DNA of 64,000 bases from Alysiella filiformis (lineage in GTDB: Bacteria; Pseudomonadota; Gammaproteobacteria; Burkholderiales; Neisseriaceae): NCBI RefSeq assembly GCF_014054525.1, contig NZ_CP059564.1:444357-508356 (forward strand), given 5' to 3'. Positions 56,273-63,950 of the stretch are shown piece after piece; positions within the stretch are counted from its first letter, which is position 1; every line of letters begins with the position of its first letter. The notes beneath the pieces are model-generated. The model saw nothing but the letters and a program-made list of their open reading frames with translations, ran no database searches and was not told the DNA's origin. The position numbers and the translations under genes are program-made.

Positions 56273-57832
56273 TCACGAATCCAGCTCATCGCGCAAGGCT
56301 TGGCGCACCGCCACCAAAGCCTCATACCACGGCGCACTGGGATACGACAACTGAAATTTGCGCGTGTTGGGATACCACAAATTGCGGCTCAAAGGCACAC
56401 CCCAACGCCAATCGTAAACATAAGGCAACAACACAAAAGTGGGCAAATTCAACGCCCCCGCCACATGCACAATAGACGTATCCACCGAAATCACCTTATC
56501 CATGTTTGCCAACAAAGCAGCCGTATCGGCAAAATCGCCCAATTCATCGCCCAAATGCGGAATGCCCTTTTCTGCCAGCCACGCACGTTCGCGCTCATTC
56601 AATTCCTTTTGCACGCAATAAAATTGAACATCGTCCATGCCGTCCACCAACACATTGAGCATAGCCACCTGATGAACCGAACGATAAGCATCGTTTTCAT
56701 GATTGGGGTCGCCACGCCATGCCAAGCCCACTTTGCACTTTTTCTCCGAGCGCGTTAAAGCCGCAAAATGCCGCACCTTATCCACATTTGCCGACAAATA
56801 CGGCATGGTTTTCGGAATCGTCTCAAAAGGCTGCCTGAAATGCACCAACAAATCATGCGGAAACGCCCAATAATCCAAATGCGCCACCACATCGGCAGCC
56901 ACTTTCGCGCTCACCACCTCATCAATATCGGCATGGGTTTGCACCAGCGACACAATGGGCGGTTGCACCACCCAAATCAATTTGCCCACTTTGGCAACGT
57001 GTTTCAGATAATGCGCCAACTGGGTAAACATGATTTCATCGCCCAAACCAAATTCGCTCCACACCACAAAGGTTTTCCCAGCCAGATTTTCGCCACACCA
57101 ATACAGCGCGTCAAACGCATCAGGCGGAGCAGGATAAGCATGACAACGGCGCATTTTGGGCAAATATCGGCGACAATACTCATCGCGCAACTGAAAGCCC
57201 CGAGCATAATCGCCATGCGCCAAATAAGTCAGCAAACGACCCAATTGTGCCATCAAATTATTGGGGAATTGCTGGGCGGAAATATTTTGTATTTCAATGG
57301 CTTGTGGCAACCAATTCATGCGCTCATAATACAAAGCCAAAAACTGATGCCCCACTATTTCATCAGGATACGCCAACAAAACCAACTGCAACAGCAACAA
57401 AGCCTCCGCATGGCTGTTTTGCGATTGTGCAATGGCAGCCTGTTTCATCAACGTAAGCAAAGGCGGCACAAATGCCTTTTTCCGCACACACACAAAATTG
57501 GGCGAAGCAAAATCCACATCTTCACTCAAAGGCGCAATGTAAACAAGGCAACTTTCCAGAAAATCGTCCATTTTGCCCAATAAAAACAAGCGACCTTTGG
57601 GGCGCAACACACGCAACCAATTGCGTAAAGCAGGGCGCGAAGCCAAACGCACAATATTTTGGCTCACAAAAACAATGTCGTAGCTGCCCGATTCAACGGT
57701 GTACAAATAAGTGGCATTGATTTTTTCCGTAATAGATAATTGTGCCAGTTGCAAATTGTTCAGCCAAGCCGCTTGAAACGTGCTGGGCAATTCATCAGTC
57801 TCATCATGCAAATGAATATAAAGGGCTTTCAT
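56273..57832 (-). CDS. Fusion protein: methyltransferase-like, TPR and GT9-like glycosyltransferase
   Basis: A 519-residue protein. The N-terminal about 120 residues include YDIVFVSQNIVRLASRPALR and LRPKGRLFLLG, resembling the C-terminal half of a methyltransferase fold, without an obvious SAM loop. A helical tetratricopeptide-like region follows (about 130-230). From about 245 comes a glycosyltransferase with SEFGLGDEIMFTQL, VGLAWRGDPNHENDAYRSV and SVDTSIVHVAGALNLPTFVL. Such TPR-GT proteins often modify surface structures. Donor and acceptor are unknown. GAAAGAAAATCCC precedes the start. Confidence 0.75.
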   Translation of the reverse strand: MKALYIHLHDETDELPSTFQAAWLNNLQLAQLSITEKINATYLYTVESGSYDIVFVSQNIVRLASRPALRNWLRVLRPKGRLFLLGKMDDFLESCLVYIAPLSEDVDFASPNFVCVRKKAFVPPLLTLMKQAAIAQSQNSHAEALLLLQLVLLAYPDEIVGHQFLALYYERMNWLPQAIEIQNISAQQFPNNLMAQLGRLLTYLAHGDYARGFQLRDEYCRRYLPKMRRCHAYPAPPDAFDALYWCGENLAGKTFVVWSEFGLGDEIMFTQLAHYLKHVAKVGKLIWVVQPPIVSLVQTHADIDEVVSAKVAADVVAHLDYWAFPHDLLVHFRQPFETIPKTMPYLSANVDKVRHFAALTRSEKKCKVGLAWRGDPNHENDAYRSVHQVAMLNVLVDGMDDVQFYCVQKELNERERAWLAEKGIPHLGDELGDFADTAALLANMDKVISVDTSIVHVAGALNLPTFVLLPYVYDWRWGVPLSRNLWYPNTRKFQLSYPSAPWYEALVAVRQALRDELDS

Positions 57833-57902
57833 GGGATTTTCTTTCAGGCAGCAAAAAACCTGCCAATGAAATCATCAACAGGTTTTGAATCAACAGAGCA
57901 GA

Positions 57903-58175
57903 TTAGTTTTCTGCGCCTTCGTAGGGGCGAATGCTCACGGTTTTGCGGTTCAAAGCGCCTTTGGTGGCAAATTCCACATAGCCATCAACTTTGGCGAACA
58001 AAGTGTGGTCTTTACCCATGCCCACATTGTTGCCTGCGTGGAATTTGGTGCCGCGTTGGCGAACAATAATGGAACCTGCGGGAATCAATTCGTTGCCGTA
58101 GGCTTTCACGCCCAAGCGTTTGGCTTCTGAATCGCGACCATTGCGGGTGCTACCGCCAGCTTTTTTACTTGCCAT
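57903..58175 (-). CDS. rpmA: 50S ribosomal protein L27
   Basis: A 90-residue L27 with the typical N terminus [20 protein letters not shown], then [20 protein letters not shown] and [14 protein letters not shown]. The conserved flexible N-terminal tail reaches the peptidyl transferase centre. CAGGAGTATAAACA precedes the start. It is second in the rplU-rpmA operon, 26 bp after rplU. Confidence 0.98.
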   Translation of the reverse strand: MASKKAGGSTRNGRDSEAKRLGVKAYGNELIPAGSIIVRQRGTKFHAGNNVGMGKDHTLFAKVDGYVEFATKGALNRKTVSIRPYEGAEN

Positions 58176-58201
58176 TGTTTATACTCCTGAATTTAGTTTA
58201 A

Positions 58202-58510
58202 TTAGCCAATAGACACGATTTCAATTTGCGTGAAATTTTGGCGATGACCTTGACGTTTTTGGTAGTGTTTGCGGCGGCGCATTTTGAAAATGCGTACTTT
58301 CTCGCCACGACCATGAGCCACAACTTTGGCTACCACTTTTGCACCTGCAACAGTAGGCGCACCTACTTTTACGTTTTCGCCGTCAGCAATCATCAAAACT
58401 TCGGTCAGTTCGATTTGGCTGTCGAGTTCGGCAGGTATCTGTTCTACTTTTAATTTCTCGCCAACGGTAACTTTGTATTGTTTACCGCCAGTTTTTACGA
58501 CCGCGTACAT
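58202..58510 (-). CDS. rplU: 50S ribosomal protein L21
   Basis: A 102-residue L21: [20 protein letters not shown] at the N terminus and the C-terminal [20 protein letters not shown]. The Met at 58510 gives the standard length and follows GGAGTTGAGT. First gene of rplU-rpmA. A promoter and a terminator-like hairpin lie between the start of transcription and the gene. Confidence 0.98.
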   Translation of the reverse strand: MYAVVKTGGKQYKVTVGEKLKVEQIPAELDSQIELTEVLMIADGENVKVGAPTVAGAKVVAKVVAHGRGEKVRIFKMRRRKHYQKRQGHRQNFTQIEIVSIG

Positions 58511-58532
58511 ACTCAACTCCATGAGAATGGGA

Positions 58533-58605
58533 TTAAAAAATGTTCCGCACACTTTGCGGAACGCTTAAAGGTTGGCATTATGATGATATTGGTTTGTTTT
58601 GTCAA
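58533..58605 (-). promoter_or_regulatory. rplU promoter and terminator-like leader hairpin
   Basis: On the minus strand, TTGACA (58600-58605) and CATAAT (58577-58582) with 17-bp spacing. From about 8 nt after the expected start, the leader folds into GTTCCGCA / TGCGGAAC (58542-58562) followed by six T residues (58535-58540). The hairpin is well before the rplU start (58510), so it would act as an attenuator. Confidence 0.65.
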
Positions 58606-58674
58606 TTTTTTTTGTGAAAATGTTTTTTCAGGCAGCCTGAAAACCCCCGCCCCATTTTCAGGCTGCCTGAAACC

Positions 58675-60516
58675 TTATTCCACCGTAACCGATTTTGCCA
58701 AATTGCGCGGTTTGTCCACATCGGTGCCACGCGCCAAAGCCGCGTGATACGACAACAACTGCACGGGAATCGTATGCACAATCGGCGACAAAGTGCCAAC
58801 ATGACGTGGCGTGCGAATCACATGAATGGTGTCGCTGTTGCTGGTGTAATCGCTGTCCAAATCGGTGAACACAAACAATTCGCCACCGCGTGCCGACACT
58901 TCCTGCATGTTCGCTTTCACTTTGTCCAACAAACCATCGTGCGGTGCAATCACCACAATCGGCATATTTTCATCAACCAAAGCGAGGGGGCCGTGCTTCA
59001 ATTCACCAGCAGGATAGGCTTCGGCATGAATGTAGGTGATTTCTTTCAATTTCAATGCGCCTTCCAAAGCAATGGGGTAGTGAATGCCGCGACCCAAAAA
59101 CAATGCGCTGGATTTTTTGGCGAATTTTTGCGCCCACGCTGCGATTTGCGGTTCAAGGTTCAAAACGTGCTGAATGCTGCCTGAAAGTTCGCGCAACTCT
59201 TGGGTGTAGCTTGCCAGTTTTTCATCGGAAATGGTGCCGCGCATTCTGCCCAAAGTTACAGACAACCCAAACAAAACAACCAGTTGCGTGGTAAATGCTT
59301 TGGTGGAAGCCACGCCAATTTCTGCCCCAGCACGGGTGTACAACACCAATTCGCTGTTGCGTGGCAGGGCTGATTCCATCACATTGCAAATGGATAAGCT
59401 GTGTTGATGACCTTGCGCTTGGGCAAATTTCAACGCCTCCATCGTATCCAAAGTTTCGCCTGATTGGGAAATGGTGATAATCAACTGTTTGGGGTTGGCG
59501 ATGACATCGCGGTAGCGGTATTCGCTGGCGATTTCCACATCGGTGGGGATTTTGGCGATGGATTCCAACCAATATTTGCCCGTTAAGGCAGCGTAATACG
59601 ATGTGCCGCAAGCCAAAATTTTGATGCTGTCAATGTCTTGAAACACTTGGGCGGCATTTTTGCCAAAATTTTCGGGGATAAAACCACCGTCCAAAAACAC
59701 TTCGGCGGTATCGGCTACGGCGCGGGGCTGTTCGTGGATTTCTTTTTGCATGAAATGGTTGTAGCCGCCCAATTCCAAAGACGCGAGCGACAAACCCGAT
59801 GTTTTGATTTCGCGTTGCACGGCTGCGCCCGATTTATCCACACATTGCACAAAGCCGCCTGCCTGTAACAGGGCAATGTCGCCATCTTCCAAATAGGTGA
59901 TTTGGCGCGTAAACGCAATCACGGCTGACACATCGGAGGCGATAAAGGTTTCGTCTTCGCCCAAAGCCACCAAAAGCGGGCAACCCATGCGTGCCACCAC
60001 CATGTTTTCAGAATTGTCTTGGGCAATCACGGCAATGGCGTATGCGCCGTGAAAACGTTTGCAGGCTGCCTGAACCGCCGCAAACAAATCGCCACCATTT
60101 TGGTCGTATTCATGGCGCACGCTGTGGGAAATGACTTCGGTGTCGGTTTGCGATTCAAATTCGTAGCCCAATGCGCTTAAACGGGCGCGTTCGGCTTCAA
60201 AATTTTCAATGATGCCGTTGTGCACCACCGCAATTTTGCCGCCTGAAATATGGGGGTGGGCGTTGGGTTCGGTAACGCCGCCGTGGGTTGCCCAGCGAGT
60301 GTGCCCAATGCCGATTTTGCCGACCACGCCTTTTTCTTGCGCGGCGGCTTCCATGTTTGCCACGCGACCGACACGGCGCACGCGTTTGATTTTGTCTTCG
60401 GCAAGCACGGCAATGCCCGATGAGTCATAGCCGCGATATTCCAGACGTTTCAAGCCGTCTGTGAGAAATTCAACCACATTTTGATTGGCGCGGATTGCGC
60501 CTACGATACCGCACAT
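58675..60516 (-). CDS. glmS: Glutamine-fructose-6-phosphate aminotransferase (isomerising)
   Basis: A 613-residue enzyme making glucosamine-6-phosphate for cell wall and LOS. The glutaminase domain begins [14 protein letters not shown] with Cys as nucleophile, then [26 protein letters not shown] and NGIIENF. Two SIS isomerase domains follow ([45 protein letters not shown]). It ends [11 protein letters not shown] as expected. The Met at 60516 after AAGGAACAG is required to expose the catalytic Cys; the longer upstream frame is rejected. Confidence 0.97.
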   Translation of the reverse strand: MCGIVGAIRANQNVVEFLTDGLKRLEYRGYDSSGIAVLAEDKIKRVRRVGRVANMEAAAQEKGVVGKIGIGHTRWATHGGVTEPNAHPHISGGKIAVVHNGIIENFEAERARLSALGYEFESQTDTEVISHSVRHEYDQNGGDLFAAVQAACKRFHGAYAIAVIAQDNSENMVVARMGCPLLVALGEDETFIASDVSAVIAFTRQITYLEDGDIALLQAGGFVQCVDKSGAAVQREIKTSGLSLASLELGGYNHFMQKEIHEQPRAVADTAEVFLDGGFIPENFGKNAAQVFQDIDSIKILACGTSYYAALTGKYWLESIAKIPTDVEIASEYRYRDVIANPKQLIITISQSGETLDTMEALKFAQAQGHQHSLSICNVMESALPRNSELVLYTRAGAEIGVASTKAFTTQLVVLFGLSVTLGRMRGTISDEKLASYTQELRELSGSIQHVLNLEPQIAAWAQKFAKKSSALFLGRGIHYPIALEGALKLKEITYIHAEAYPAGELKHGPLALVDENMPIVVIAPHDGLLDKVKANMQEVSARGGELFVFTDLDSDYTSNSDTIHVIRTPRHVGTLSPIVHTIPVQLLSYHAALARGTDVDKPRNLAKSVTVE

Positions 60517-60597
60517 AATCTGTTCCTTAGTATCAAAGGGGTGAATCATCATCCGTTTCACGTTTGCTTTTGTCGCAAAAATCGCCAACTTCTGCGT

Positions 60598-60637
60598 TAA
60601 AAATGCGCGTCAGGTGTGTAACCTGACTTGCATTTTT
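60598..60637. terminator. Bidirectional hairpin upstream of glmS
   Basis: GTCAGGT / ACCTGAC with a GTGTA loop (60609-60627), with an A-run on the left and a T-run on the right, so both strands carry a T-tail. It is about 90 bp before the glmS start and about 300 bp before the lipoprotein gene. The rest of 60638-60931 holds a DUS pair at about 60726 and 60777 and no gene. Confidence 0.5.
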
Positions 60638-60931
60638 GCCTTGAATTTGTCGTTTTTGCAACAAAATCAATACGCGCCACGAACGATGACTCACCCCCAG
60701 TTAAAAAAATCAGGCAAACTGACTTTCAGGCTGCCTGAAAGGACTGCGCGTCCAGCGAATACCCAAAAAACATTTTTCAGGCAGCCAAAACGCGAATAGA
60801 TGGGGCTTTTTGCCACCCCAAAATCCACACAAAATTATACGCACAATTAGGTTAAAAAACGTTTGCCGTGGTGTTGATGTGATTTTTTTGTGCTAGGATA
60901 ATCACTCTTTTCAACCACAGGACTTATCCAC

Positions 60932-61048
60932 ATGAACAAAACCATTCGCTATGCCACATTATTGGCATGTGTGGTGGGCTTGAACGCATGCTATGTTGTT
61001 CAACCCGCCCCCAATAGTCAAATCGTGATTCAAAACCCACAACGTTAA
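60932..61048 (+). CDS. Very small lipoprotein (38 aa)
   Basis: A 38-codon frame: a signal peptide with lipobox LNAC (Cys 20), then YVVQPAPNSQIVIQNPQR and a stop. It aligns with the N terminus of the next gene (ACYVV, SQ(I/V)V). It may be a tiny lipoprotein or a shortened duplicate. The ATG overlaps a TTATCCACA; ribosome-binding site CAGGACTTATCCAC. It is 10 bp before the next gene. Confidence 0.5.
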   Translation: MNKTIRYATLLACVVGLNACYVVQPAPNSQIVIQNPQR

Positions 61049-61058
61049 AGGAAACACC

Positions 61059-61481
61059 ATGAAAAACCTGATTTTAGCCAGCGCAACCGCCATCGCATTG
61101 AGCGCGTGTTATGTTGTGCCCATGAGCAGCGGCTCACAAGTGGTACAAACGCCAGTTGCCCAAAGCCCAGCCTCTCCACAAGAAACCGTGTTAAACGCGC
61201 GTTTGTATCCCAATAACACCGCCGCCCAAAACGCAGGTGCAGGCAGCGCAACCGTATCCATTACCCACACAGGACACGGCACATTCCGCGCCCAAATTGG
61301 CGCAGAAAGTTTCACAGGCGATGCCACGCGCACACTCAACTCACGCTCGGGCAAAGCCAATGGCACAGGCTCTATGGGTCGCTACATCAACTGCAATTAC
61401 ACCATGAACAGCGAAACCGTTGGCACTGGTACTTGCACCACATCGGCTGGCGCAAGCTACAACATGCACATTTCACGCTAA
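61059..61481 (+). CDS. Small lipoprotein (140 aa)
   Basis: A 140-residue lipoprotein with lipobox LSAC (Cys 17), a Pro/Gln/Ser linker (about 20-45) and a Gly/Thr/Ser-rich beta domain (ATVSITHTGHGTFRAQIGAE) with a Cys pair in the C-terminal half (NCNYTMNSETVGTGTCTTS). Likely outer-membrane or periplasmic. AAAGGAAACACC precedes the start. Probably cotranscribed with the small lipoprotein upstream; a terminator follows. Confidence 0.7.
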   Translation: MKNLILASATAIALSACYVVPMSSGSQVVQTPVAQSPASPQETVLNARLYPNNTAAQNAGAGSATVSITHTGHGTFRAQIGAESFTGDATRTLNSRSGKANGTGSMGRYINCNYTMNSETVGTGTCTTSAGASYNMHISR

Positions 61482-61496
61482 ATGGAACAAAACACA

Positions 61497-61537
61497 GCGC
61501 ATTTTGTGGCATAAAAATCACAAAATGCGCCATTTTT
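61497..61537 (+). terminator. Intrinsic terminator after the lipoprotein gene
   Basis: GCGCATTTTGTG and CACAAAATGCGC with a 10-nt loop, followed by CATTTTTG. Confidence 0.8.
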
Positions 61538-61643
61538 GCGTTTTCAGGCTGCCTGAAAACGATTTTGCTTGCTGGCAAAAGCGATTTTTTGGCACAATGC
61601 GGTTTCATTTTTCAACACATTGCGTTTACGAAAGGATAACATC

Positions 61644-61706
61644 ATGCAAAATCAACAATCTATCCAAATTCAAACACGCAGCTCAAAAGCGGACAATGCC
61701 GTTTAA
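61644..61706 (+). CDS. Possible leader peptide (20 aa) upstream of rtcB
   Basis: A 20-codon frame (MQNQQSIQIQTR, then SSKADNAV and stop) with a strong AAAGGA site 7 nt before the ATG. Its last codons form one arm of a hairpin (CGGACAAT at 61690-61697 with ATTGTCCG at 61716-61723), followed by a T-rich stretch (61736-61744). This resembles a leader-peptide attenuator for the RNA ligase gene 130 bp downstream. Peptide expression is inference. Confidence 0.35.
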   Translation: MQNQQSIQIQTRSSKADNAV

Positions 61707-61837
61707 ATCTTTCTGATTGTCCGTTTTGGGACTGCTTTCTTTTTAAAATTATCCACAATTCATTTTTCTTTGCGATGCCGTTATTTTTCAGGCAGCCTGA
61801 AACACGTCTTGTGGAAAAAAACAGAAAGTCATTCACA

Positions 61838-62953
61838 ATGGGCAATTCCATTACAATCATTCAAAATTCAAACACTTGGATTGAAGGCAACGCCATTCAA
61901 CAATTAGAACGCACCGCCCAAATGCCACACATTCAGCGCGTGGCAGCCATGCCCGATTTGCACGCAGGGCGCGGTTATCCGATTGGTGCAGCATTTTTCA
62001 GCGTGGGGCATTTTTATCCCGCCCTGATTGGCAACGACATCGGTTGCGGCATGGCATTTTGGCAAACCGATTTGCCTGTGCACAAAATCAAATTACCCAA
62101 ATTAGTCAAACAGTTGGGCAATATTGACGCGCCTTTAAACGACACTTGGGCAGAACGCATTGCCGAACTTATCCCCAACTGCACTTATCCACAAGCATTG
62201 GGGACTATTGGCGGCGGCAACCATTTTGCCGAATTGCAAGCTGTGGACAAAATTTATCTGCCTGATTTATTGCCAGAAAATTTCAATCCCAAATGCCTGC
62301 AACTGCTGGTGCATAGCGGTTCACGCGGTTTGGGGCAAGCGATTTTGCGCGACCATGTGGAAAAATTCAGCCACGCTGGTTTAGCCGAAAACACGCCACA
62401 AGCCCTTGATTATTTGGCACAACACGATTTTGCGTTGCAATTTGCCCACACCAATCGCCAGTTGGTTGCTGAACGCATGTTGGCGCGTTGGGGCACAGAC
62501 GGTGTGCGTTTGCTGGACGTTCATCACAATTTTTTGCAACAAATCCAATTGGATAATCAAACAGGCTGGCTACACCGCAAAGGCGCAACACCTTCGGATT
62601 GTGGCTTGGTGGTCATTCCAGGGTCGCGTGGCGATTACAGCTATTGGGTGAAACCGATTGTGGATAATTGCGCCAAATCTTTGTTTTCATTGGCACATGG
62701 CGCAGGGCGAAAATGGCAACGCAGCGAATGCAAAGGGCGTTTGTCGCACAAATATTCTGTGGATAATTTGCGCCAAACGCATTTTGGCAGCGTGGTGGTT
62801 TGCGAAGACAAATCATTGATTTACGAAGAAGCCCCACAAGCCTACAAAAACATTGACGATGTGATTGCGGCGATGTTGGATTTTGGTTTGATTGAATTGG
62901 TGGCGCGGTTTAAGCCTGTTTTGACCTACAAAACGGCTGGGGAATGCTGTTAG
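61838..62953 (+). CDS. rtcB: RNA-splicing ligase RtcB, RtcB2-like
   Basis: A 371-residue RtcB-family 3'-phosphate/5'-OH RNA ligase. Active-site residues are visible: MPDLH (D40, H42), DIGCGM (D67, C70), GGGNH (H129), VHSGSR (H159), LDVHH (H230) and the guanylylated His H287 in LAHGAGRKW. It is shorter than E. coli RtcB (408 aa) and starts MGNSITII, in line with the RtcB2 group paired with PrfH, which repairs and rescues ribosomes cut in 16S rRNA. Start chosen at 61838; the ribosome-binding site is weak. The prfH-like gene begins about 1 kb downstream. Confidence 0.9.
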   Translation: MGNSITIIQNSNTWIEGNAIQQLERTAQMPHIQRVAAMPDLHAGRGYPIGAAFFSVGHFYPALIGNDIGCGMAFWQTDLPVHKIKLPKLVKQLGNIDAPLNDTWAERIAELIPNCTYPQALGTIGGGNHFAELQAVDKIYLPDLLPENFNPKCLQLLVHSGSRGLGQAILRDHVEKFSHAGLAENTPQALDYLAQHDFALQFAHTNRQLVAERMLARWGTDGVRLLDVHHNFLQQIQLDNQTGWLHRKGATPSDCGLVVIPGSRGDYSYWVKPIVDNCAKSLFSLAHGAGRKWQRSECKGRLSHKYSVDNLRQTHFGSVVVCEDKSLIYEEAPQAYKNIDDVIAAMLDFGLIELVARFKPVLTYKTAGECC

Positions 62954-62966
62954 TTATCCACATTGT

Positions 62967-63032
62967 AGGGTGCAACTTGTTGCACCATTTTCCGAATGAT
63001 GTTGAATTTGGTGCAACAAGTTGCACCCTACG
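62967..63032. repeat. GTAGGGTGCAAC inverted repeat, full copy
   Basis: Arms GTAGGGTGCAACTTGTTGCA and TGCAACAAGTTGCACCCTAC with about 26 bp between. Lies between rtcB and the next gene. Confidence 0.7.
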
Positions 63033-63057
63033 TTTCAGGCAGCCTGAAAGAAAAAAT

Positions 63058-63720
63058 ATGAAAATCATCAGTAAATTCAAAGATTATTACGATTATTTGG
63101 TCGGGATTTATGGCGAAGACCCTTTGTTGGTTTTTGACCGCCGTAATCAAAATGGCACAATTATCCACAAATTCCCTGCTTTACCTGATGAATGGCAGGC
63201 TGAATATGGCGATTGCGTGGGTCTGGCACATTTATTTGTCGGAAATTGGCATACTTGGCTTTTTTATACAGGGCAGGAAGTTTACACAACATCGGATATA
63301 GAAACTGTCCACAGCCGTGTTCGCCATAATAAAAAAATCGTGCCGATTGTGCGTTTCAATAATGGCAAAGAATATGCCATGCCAACAAAAAATCAATGGC
63401 ACACAACACATGATTATTTTCTTACAACGATTACGCGCTTGCGTTATGGCATGGCGACATATCATCATGTACCGCTCATGCTTATTCTAGAAAAACATCA
63501 TTGGCATTGGAATGAAGTGGATAGCTACTATGTCAATCCGCAACTGGTTTCATTGGGTATTTATGTGGACGAGAATGTGGTTTGGCAGGAAATTTCCGCC
63601 TATTTGGGACAACTTCGCAGCGAGCAGGAAACCAGTCCGCCTGTTCCCGACAAAAACAAAATTGAAAACAAAGGTTTTGATGTGAAACACTCGTTTCGCC
63701 CAAAAATGAAACGCAAATGA
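63058..63720 (+). CDS. Hypothetical protein between rtcB and the prfH-like gene
   Basis: A 220-residue protein starting MKIISKFKDYYDYLVGIYGE, then DPLLVFDRR. It has no signal peptide or membrane segment, is rich in His, Tyr and Trp, and has a C-terminal Lys/Arg tail (FDVKHSFRPKMKRK). I have seen similar N termini (KFKDYYDYL..GIYGEDPLL) in unnamed Proteobacterial proteins but know no function. It lies between repeats on both sides, as if inserted between rtcB and prfH. The start follows a DUS with a weak ribosome-binding site. Confidence 0.7.
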   Translation: MKIISKFKDYYDYLVGIYGEDPLLVFDRRNQNGTIIHKFPALPDEWQAEYGDCVGLAHLFVGNWHTWLFYTGQEVYTTSDIETVHSRVRHNKKIVPIVRFNNGKEYAMPTKNQWHTTHDYFLTTITRLRYGMATYHHVPLMLILEKHHWHWNEVDSYYVNPQLVSLGIYVDENVVWQEISAYLGQLRSEQETSPPVPDKNKIENKGFDVKHSFRPKMKRK

Positions 63721-63734
63721 TGTTTCAGGCAGCC

Positions 63735-63875
63735 TTTCAATACACGACAAAAATTTTCAATGTGCCACAAATCTCGTCCCCTCTCCTTGTGGGAGAGGGT
63801 TAGGGAGAGGGTAAAACCGTTGAGTTTGTGGCACTTTTTCCCTCTCCCCAGCCCTCTCCCTCAGGGAGAGGGCGT
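63735..63875. repeat. CCCTCTCC-type repeat, variant copy
   Basis: TACACGACAAAAATTTTC followed by inverted arms CCCTCTCCTTGTGGGAGAGG and CCCTCTCCCTCAGGGAGAGG. Related to the family at 39984 and 49437 and to the interior of the nested insertion in the composite repeats. Confidence 0.6.
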
Positions 63876-63950
63876 GAAATACTGGCACAATAACGGTTTC
63901 TGTCCATATTTTGAAAGGCAGCCTGAAAAATTTTTAAACACAGGAATATT

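Noticed and set aside
60517-60588. 24-residue N-terminal extension of GlmS
   Set aside because: GlmS needs Cys directly after the initiator Met as nucleophile, which fixes the start at 60516.
61585-61605. Possible sigma54 promoter before rtcB (TTGGCACAATGCGG)
   Set aside because: The -24 element TGGCAC is present but there is no TTGC at the required -12 spacing. RtcB operons with RtcR are sigma54-controlled, but no rtcR is seen here.
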